A DNA stretch of 27,612 nucleotides from contig MU401815.1 in NCBI GenBank assembly GCA_022579005.1, forward strand, positions 1 to 27,612. Reading direction: 5' to 3'. The position numbers and the translations under genes are program-made. This document shows, one piece after another, positions 22,046-27,612 of this stretch. This DNA is from Poronia punctata (Eukaryota > Ascomycota > Sordariomycetes > Xylariales > Xylariaceae). Each line of letters starts with the position of its first letter. The first letter of the stretch is position 1. The notes beneath the pieces were generated by a model that did not search any database, was not told where the DNA came from, and saw only the letters and a list, made by a program, of their open reading frames with translations.

Positions 22046-22879
22046 AGCCTATTTTAATAAAAATAATAACTAAAGCTTTTTATAAAGCTTATATTTTAGC
22101 TTTTAAGCTTTTTTATACTATATATAGCTATTAACGTATTTTTAAATGTTTTGCTTTAACCTTTTTTAATAAAACTTGTATTATAATAACTTAGCTATTT
22201 TTTTATATGCTTAGCCTTTAAGTTACTATAATATTAGTATATTAATTACTTTATTAAAGCTTTTTTAGCTAAAATTACTAACTACTTTTTAAAATATAAT
22301 ATATTTTTTTTATTAATATAATATTATTTATATATTTTAGCTTTATAATATATAATCTTTATAAGTTTTATAAAAGTAAGTTTTTAGCTTATAGTTTATA
22401 AACTATTTTATAAAAATATATTAATTATAAATAATAGCTTTAGCTTTTTTGTTTTTAAAAAAGCAGTTTCTATACTTTTAATAATAGCTTTTATAAAAGA
22501 CATTATTATTATTAGTTATATAATATATAATATATACATTAAGTATATATATTAATACTTGTTACTTTTTTGCTTTTAAAAATTGTTTATAATTATATAG
22601 TAAAAGTCTAGCGCTTTATAATCTTATAAGTTTATAATTTATATTTTTATTATTAAATAAGCTAATAAATATAAGTTTAATAAAGCTTTTTAATTTGCTT
22701 TAATAACATAAGTTAATATTTTACTTTTTTCTTTTTAAATAAGAAAATTGCTAATAATTACTATGTTTTTTATAGCAGCTTGCTAACTAGTTACATTTTT
22801 TTTTAACATTAACATTATATTTTAATATTAAATTTTTTAACTATATAATTTAGCTTTTTAATAGTTTATTTACAAGGTT

Positions 22880-23910
22880 TAAATGCTTAATTAATATTTT
22901 ATATTAAAATTAAACTATGCTAGGTTATATATTTGGTAAATAAGCTTTTTTAAAAGTTTTATATTAGTAAGTTAATTATGCTTTTTAAAGCTATATAATT
23001 TATTTATATTATAAAAGTTTTGTTTATTTTTTTAAAGTATTAGTACTAATACTTATAATTTTTTATAATTATTAAAAGCTTTTGCTAGCTTATTACTTAT
23101 TTAGTTCTTATATTTATAAGCTTTTATAACTAATAAGTAACTACTTTTTATATTTTTTAAAATACTTAATTTACTTTTAAAGTTTACTTAAAAACATAGC
23201 TTAATAAAGTATAACCTTTTAAAATTACTATAATTAGCATAATAACGTTTATATACTTAGCTATAAAGTTTTTATAAAAGCTTATAAACTTTAAAAATAT
23301 TTATATCTTATATACTAAAGTTAATACTTTTTACTTTTAAATAATAGTACCCCTTTAAAAATTTATTTTTATTTTTTTAGTTATAATAATAAACTTTAAA
23401 ATTTTAGTTTTAATTTAAAGAAACTAATACTTTAATAGCTTTATAAGTAGTTAGTACTTTGCTAATTACTTATAAAGTAATTAAAAGTGCTTTTTTTTTT
23501 TTTTTAAAACATTATAATATTGTTTAAGTAAACTATATAAATATAATTTACTAGCTTAGCTAGCGCTTTATATATATAAGTATAAAAGGTTGCAAAAGTA
23601 TTAGTTAATTTAAAAAGTATAACTATATACTTAAAATGCTTATATTTTATTTAAAAACCAGTTTTTTACTTATTACTATATTTAATTTAAATATAATAGT
23701 AAATATTTTAAAAGTTTAGCTTTATAAAGATTTTTATTAACTTTAGCTTATTTATTATTTTTAATATTAAAAATAAAAAATACTTATTTTTATAATTACT
23801 TTATTTAAGCCTTTATAATTAATACAAAGCTTTATAGTTTTTTTAGTATAAATAAAATAAAAGCTTTTATATTTGCTTTTAAGTGCTATATATAACTTAT
23901 TTAAAAGTTT
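22880..23910 (-). pseudogene. Reverse transcriptase and RNase H remnant of element E
   Basis: Collinear with B 8990-10020. The active-site box reads V-Y-L-N-N at 23533-23519, with both family Asp changed to Asn as in A and B. The tether motif (F-L-K-F-I-S-F-Y-K) lies near 23297-23262. The identical D-to-N outcome in three copies may reflect independent RIP at the same hot sites or mutation before transposition. Confidence 0.78.
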
Positions 23911-24114
23911 TTTTAAAGTACTTTTTAAGCACTTATTATTAGGCTTTTATAGTAAAATAAAATAAAGTAAATTATAAGGGCGCTTTTTTATAAGGTTTAT
24001 TATATATTATGCTTTTTTAGCACTAATAACTTTTTTGCTAATAGTTTAAAGTATATATATTAAAACGTTTTAGAATATTTAAATAAATTAATTTTATGTT
24101 TAGTGCTAGGTTTA

Positions 24115-24353
24115 TATAATAGGGCACCTACTTATAGGACCTACTAGCTGCACTATAAGTGCATAGAACATATATAAACTAAACCTATACTAACTATTAG
24201 CTATAGTTTAGCTAGTTATACTTGTTTTTATTTTTTTAGCTAGCTTAATTATTTACTTAGTTAACTAAATAAAAGTTATTTAATATATTTAGTTTTTAAA
24301 ATTGCTAGCAATATTACCTTATAGCTAACTACTTTATTGCTTAAACTTTTATA
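24115..24353 (+). repeat. 5' LTR of element F (subfamily 1)
   Basis: A 239-bp LTR beginning TATAATAGGGCACCTACTT. It is the subfamily of A and C, with the GTTTAGCTAG arm. A 4-base gain (CTAA within TATAGCTAACTAC near 24320) explains the extra length. Confidence 0.85.
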
Positions 24354-25173
24354 TTTTTTTATTTTTATATTTTTACGTTATAATATAATGTTTAGTAAAA
24401 AGATTTAAACTAAAAACTAAGTATAGTTTATAATTACTAAGCAAATAACTAGCAATAATATAAACAAGTTTAATAAACTTAATATTAAAAATAAGCAATA
24501 AGAACTAAAAAAACTAGCTAATAATTAAGCTAAATTTATAAATAGCTAAGCAAAAGAAAGTAATAATAAATATAATAAAAAAAGTAAAAAACTTAATAGC
24601 AAACTAAAAAACTTAAAATAAAATATATTACTTATTAAAATAAATAATTAGCTAATAGCTAGCAACTTTTAAAAAGGTTAAAAAAATAAAAGCTATTTTT
24701 TTTACTTTAAGCTACTATTATATAGTAGCTTATTTAATAAAAGCTTTTATTATAATAGTTTTTATAAAAGTTTAAAAAGCTAAAATAATAACTTTTTAAA
24801 TTAAATTATTAATATAATAAATTAAAACACATAGTTGCTTTAGCTACTTACTAAGTAAAAAAAAACCTAATGTAAAAATAATATAAAAGCTTTTATATAT
24901 AATTATAAGCAACTAAAGTAAAATGCTACTATTATAAAAATTAAAAACTAAATTTTAGCTATAAAAAAAGTAATTAGTAAAAGCTTAGCTATAAAGATTT
25001 AATATAAATTATTTAAGCTTTAATATAAGCTAAGTTTAAAATTTAAATAAATTAGCATGCTTATTAAAATATGCTAAATTAAAAAAAAAGCTACTTTTAA
25101 AAACTTTTAAACATTTATTTAATAAAAAAACATTAACTTAAAGCTATTTAAGCAAACTTTTTAAAAATAGCTA

Positions 25174-25354
25174 TAAAAAATAAAAAAATAAAAAAATAAA
25201 AAAATAAAAAAATTAAAAAATTAAAAAATAAAAAAATAAAAAAATAAAAAAATAAAAAAATAAAAAAATAAAAAAATAAAAAAATAAAAAAAATAAAAAA
25301 ATAAAAAAATAAAAAAATAAAAAAATAAAAAAATAAAAAAATAAAAAATAAAAA
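25174..25354 (+). repeat. Minisatellite of 8-bp unit TAAAAAAA
   Basis: About 22 tandem units of T followed by seven A, with a few 6- or 8-A variants and two TT steps, over 181 bp. It lies inside the gag-like region of F. The matching place in B (about 7640-7670) and A has only a short A/T run, so the array expanded in F after it diverged. Confidence 0.9.
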
Positions 25355-26317
25355 CTTAAAATATTTTTTTTATTAGCAAGTGCTAGTATAAAAGCTTAAA
25401 AGGGCTATATTATTAAAAAATAGTAGCTAACTAGCTTTTAACTATTAATATAAGCTTTAAAAAAACTAAAAAAAGTTTTAATAAAGTAGTATATATTATT
25501 TAATATTATAATAATAATATATTATAAAGCTAAAAAATAATAAAGTACTTAGTATTATGCTAATAAAAAGTATAAACTGCTATAAAAGCAAGCATATACT
25601 AAACGGTTATTAAAGTAAAAAAATTAGTAAATAACTTAAAAGCGCTTAAATAATCTTTAAAAAAACTAATAACTTGTTTAAGTAATAAATAAATTAAAAC
25701 TAAAGCAAATTAGTATATATTAATATTAGCTTTATAAAGTGCTATTACTATAGCAAAAAAAGCTATATAGCTAAGTATTGCTTAAAAGATAAGCAATTAG
25801 TATTAAATTATTAATTAAGCAAAGTTAAGCAAAAATTAGTAAAATAGCTTAAAAGTAAAATATAAAATATTTAAGCAACTTAGTTAAACTTTAAAAATAA
25901 AAAGTTAAAACCTAAGCTAAAATAAGTTAATATATTTAATTTACTTTAATAAAGTTTTATAAAGCGTTTAGTACTATAAAGCTATTTTAAGTAATAGCTA
26001 TAGTTTTTTTAAGCAATAAGCAAAAGCTAAAAAAAAATATTATAAATATAAATATAAAAGTATAAGTTAATATTATATATAAAAACTTTAAAAAAGCACT
26101 TATAAAAAGTAAATATTTTATGACTTTTATTAATAAAACTAAATAAAAAGCTAATAAAGTGCTAAGCAGCTTATATAGCTAATTTTTAAATAATTAATGC
26201 TTAAAAAACTAAAAAAACTTTTAAGCAAATATTTTATTTAATATATTAAAAATAAAAAGTATTAAAGCTTTTAATATTATAGCTAAAAATAAGTTAATTA
26301 AGTATACTATTAAATAT

Positions 26318-26947
26318 TATAATAAAATTAAAAAAATTTAAAGATCAATTTAACTTTATACTAAAAAAGGTCTAGCTAAAGTAGACATATTAACTAGGTT
26401 TTAAGGGCTCTATATTAATTACAGCTTTATAAAAGTATTTTAAAAAGCATAACTTAGTGTATTGTATATATAATAAATAGTTAAGTAGCTAGTTTTAAAA
26501 AGCACTGCAAAAATAATAGCTATATATAAAAAAAACAAAAAACAAGCTAGTCCTTTTTAGCTTTGCAGCTACCTTATAACGTAAAGCATAATAAGCATAT
26601 ATGCTAATTATGTTATAATCTTTTTTAGCTAAAAAGGTCGCTATTTTTAGCACTTTAAAGCTAAATAAATTAACGTAAAAAGTAAAAAAATATATATAGC
26701 TGCTTTTAATTAACATAAGGCCTAAACTGTTTTATTAGCTATTTTTAATTATTTAGTACTATTAAAGGTTTAGTATATTATTTTTAACATAACTGTTAAA
26801 GCTTTTTAATAGTTATACAATTAAGTTGTTTAGCCTCTTTTTTAGCTATAGTTACTTTAAGCGCTTTTATATTTATATAGTACTATGCCTAGCCTTTTTA
26901 ATTACTAAAATAAATAAGTTAAAATTAACTTATATACTAAGCAAAGG
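26318..26947. other. Unassigned AT-rich stretch between F and G
   Basis: 630 bp not matching any other part of the window. Its left junction is a sharp break in the gag-like region of F, and its right junction is the LTR of G. The mutation bias is milder than in the Gypsy copies. It includes a hairpin (26552-26637). The only open frame of note is 73 codons on the minus strand (26716-26495), lysine/tyrosine/phenylalanine-rich with no recognisable motif, probably chance. This could be a piece of another transposon into which G inserted. Confidence 0.45.
26552..26637. repeat. Imperfect palindrome in the unassigned stretch
   Basis: Outer arms CCTTTTTAGCT and AGCTAAAAAGG are perfect complements. 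Inner arms TTATAAC...CATAAT and ATTATGTTATAA pair with a short interruption, and the centre is AGCATATATGCTA. A weaker outer match, TAGCTATATATA near 26517 against TATATATAGCTG near 26691, suggests a longer inverted structure of about 200 bp. Confidence 0.65.
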
Positions 26948-27183
26948 TATAATAGGGCACCTAGCTAAAGAACCTATTTGCTAAGCTATTTGCGCATAAA
27001 CTACTTATTAGCTAAAGCTACGCTAACTAAAAGCTAAGGCTTTGCTAGTTATACTTTTTTTTAATTTTTTTAGCTAGTTTAATTACTTACTTAGCTAACT
27101 AAATAAAAGTTATTTAATATATTTAGTTTTTAAAATTATTAGCAATATTATTTTATAACTATTTTATTATTTAAACTTTTATA
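26948..27183 (+). repeat. 5' LTR of element G (subfamily 2)
   Basis: A 236-bp LTR, TATAATAGGGCACCTAGC to AAACTTTTATA. It keeps TTTGCGCATAAAC, so CpG is retained here where most copies have lost it. Confidence 0.85.
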
Positions 27184-27612
27184 TTTTTTTTATTTTTATA
27201 TTTTTAAATTATAATATAATATTTAATAAAAAGATTTAAACTAAAAACTAAGTATAGTTTATAACTACTAAGCAAATAACTAGTAATAATATAAATAAGC
27301 TTAATAAACCTAGTACTAAAAATAAGTAATAAAAACTAAAAAAACTAGCTAATAGTAAAGCTAAATTTATAAATAGCTAAAAATAAAAAAGTAATAATAA
27401 ATATAATAAAAAAAGTAAAAAACTTAATAGTAAATTAAAAAACTTAAAATAAAATATACTACTTATTAAAATAAATAATTAGCTAATAGCTAGCAACTTT
27501 TAAAAAAGTTAAAAAAATAAAAGCTATTTTTTTTATTTTAAGCTGCTATTATATAGTAGCTTATTTAATAAAAGCTTTTATTATAATAGTTTTTATAAAA
27601 GTTTAAAAAGCT
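26948..27612 (+). mobile_element. Ty3/Gypsy element G, 5' end (runs off window right)
   Basis: A 5' LTR (26948-27183) and about 430 bp of leader, collinear with B 6044 onward and F 24354 onward, to the window end. The sequence before the LTR (GCAAAGG) is not the family purine tract context, so this is a 5' rather than a 3' LTR. Confidence 0.82.

Larger units (their letters stand above)
19264..24114 (-). mobile_element. Ty3/Gypsy element E, 3' two-thirds
   Basis: Minus-strand copy with its 3' LTR at 19264-19502, the 3' region, integrase, RNase H and RT. It is collinear with B from about 8810 to 14500 minus the miniature element. At 24114 it is cut by the 5' LTR of F; the 5' part of E would lie beyond F. 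E abuts the leader of I at 19263, so E is inserted in I. Position 23257 corresponds to position 1 of A. All frames are broken. Confidence 0.83.
24115..26317 (+). mobile_element. Ty3/Gypsy element F, 5' third
   Basis: Plus-strand 5' LTR (24115-24353), leader and most of the gag-like region, collinear with B from 5809 to about 8610. It breaks at 26317 into unassigned sequence. It carries an A/T minisatellite absent from B, A and C. Near 24905 it shows the empty site of inverted-repeat element 1. It is inserted in E; flank GTTTA (24110-24114) is the candidate target site. Confidence 0.82.

Noticed and set aside
25174..25354. CRISPR-like array
   Set aside because: Contiguous 8-bp A/T units with no spacers; a simple minisatellite.
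26495..26716. 73-codon open frame on the minus strand, rich in Lys, Tyr and Phe
   Set aside because: No motif, no homologous frame in other copies, unknown AT-rich sequence overlapping a palindrome. An open run of this size is expected by chance somewhere in 27 kb over six frames. No evidence of expression.
1..27612. Window as mitochondrial, apicoplast or bacterial AT-rich genome
   Set aside because: No tRNA, rRNA or conserved organelle gene is seen; instead repeated LTRs, RT and integrase remnants with transition-only decay.

Overview
The window is a nest of dead transposable elements in a very AT-rich block; I see no intact host gene. G+C is far below 25% by eye. Residual C sits almost only before T (gCt, aCt), and residual G almost only after A. 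CpA/TpG is rare, and coding motifs are broken by TAA/TAG at former Gln, Trp or Arg codons. This is the signature of repeat-induced point mutation (RIP), so the source is most likely a filamentous ascomycete (Pezizomycotina): an AT-rich isochore, subtelomere or pericentromere. The genus cannot be told from this sequence.

Layout. At least ten pieces of one Ty3/Gypsy LTR-retrotransposon family fill the window. I name them A to J. A (minus, 1-3064) is inserted in D (plus, 3065-5190). An unassigned stretch follows (5191-5808). B (plus, 5809-14735) is the only end-to-end copy; its reverse transcriptase, RNase H and integrase core can still be read. B carries two nested insertions: a 750-bp inverted-repeat DNA element (6596-7345) and an 813-bp miniature LTR element with intact structure (13584-14396). 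Next to B lies C (minus, 14736-16669), which is inserted in H (plus, 16670-18048). The 3' LTR of H is split by a second inverted-repeat element (17152-17871). After a 72-bp spacer come J (plus, 18121-18528), I (plus, 18529-19263), E (minus, 19264-24114) and F (plus, 24115-26317), each broken where the next begins. An unassigned stretch with a hairpin follows (26318-26947). G (plus, 26948 to window end) is the last copy.

Element anatomy. The family LTR is about 235 bp. It begins TATAATARGGCACC and ends CCTTTATA, which fits an original TG...CA after RIP, and it occurs in two subfamilies. Order within the element: LTR, leader of about 0.5 kb or more, gag-like region, RT, RNase H, integrase, about 2 kb of unrecognised 3' region, purine tract ending GGCA(G/A), LTR. 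With its two nested insertions removed, B would be about 7.36 kb.

How the parts relate. The genes encoded transposition only, and none is functional now. Inferred order of events: H, J and D are oldest; C entered H, A entered D, I entered J, E entered I, F entered E; the miniature LTR element and the two inverted-repeat elements came later. RIP acted on most copies. The inverted-repeat elements and the left LTR of the miniature element are less mutated.
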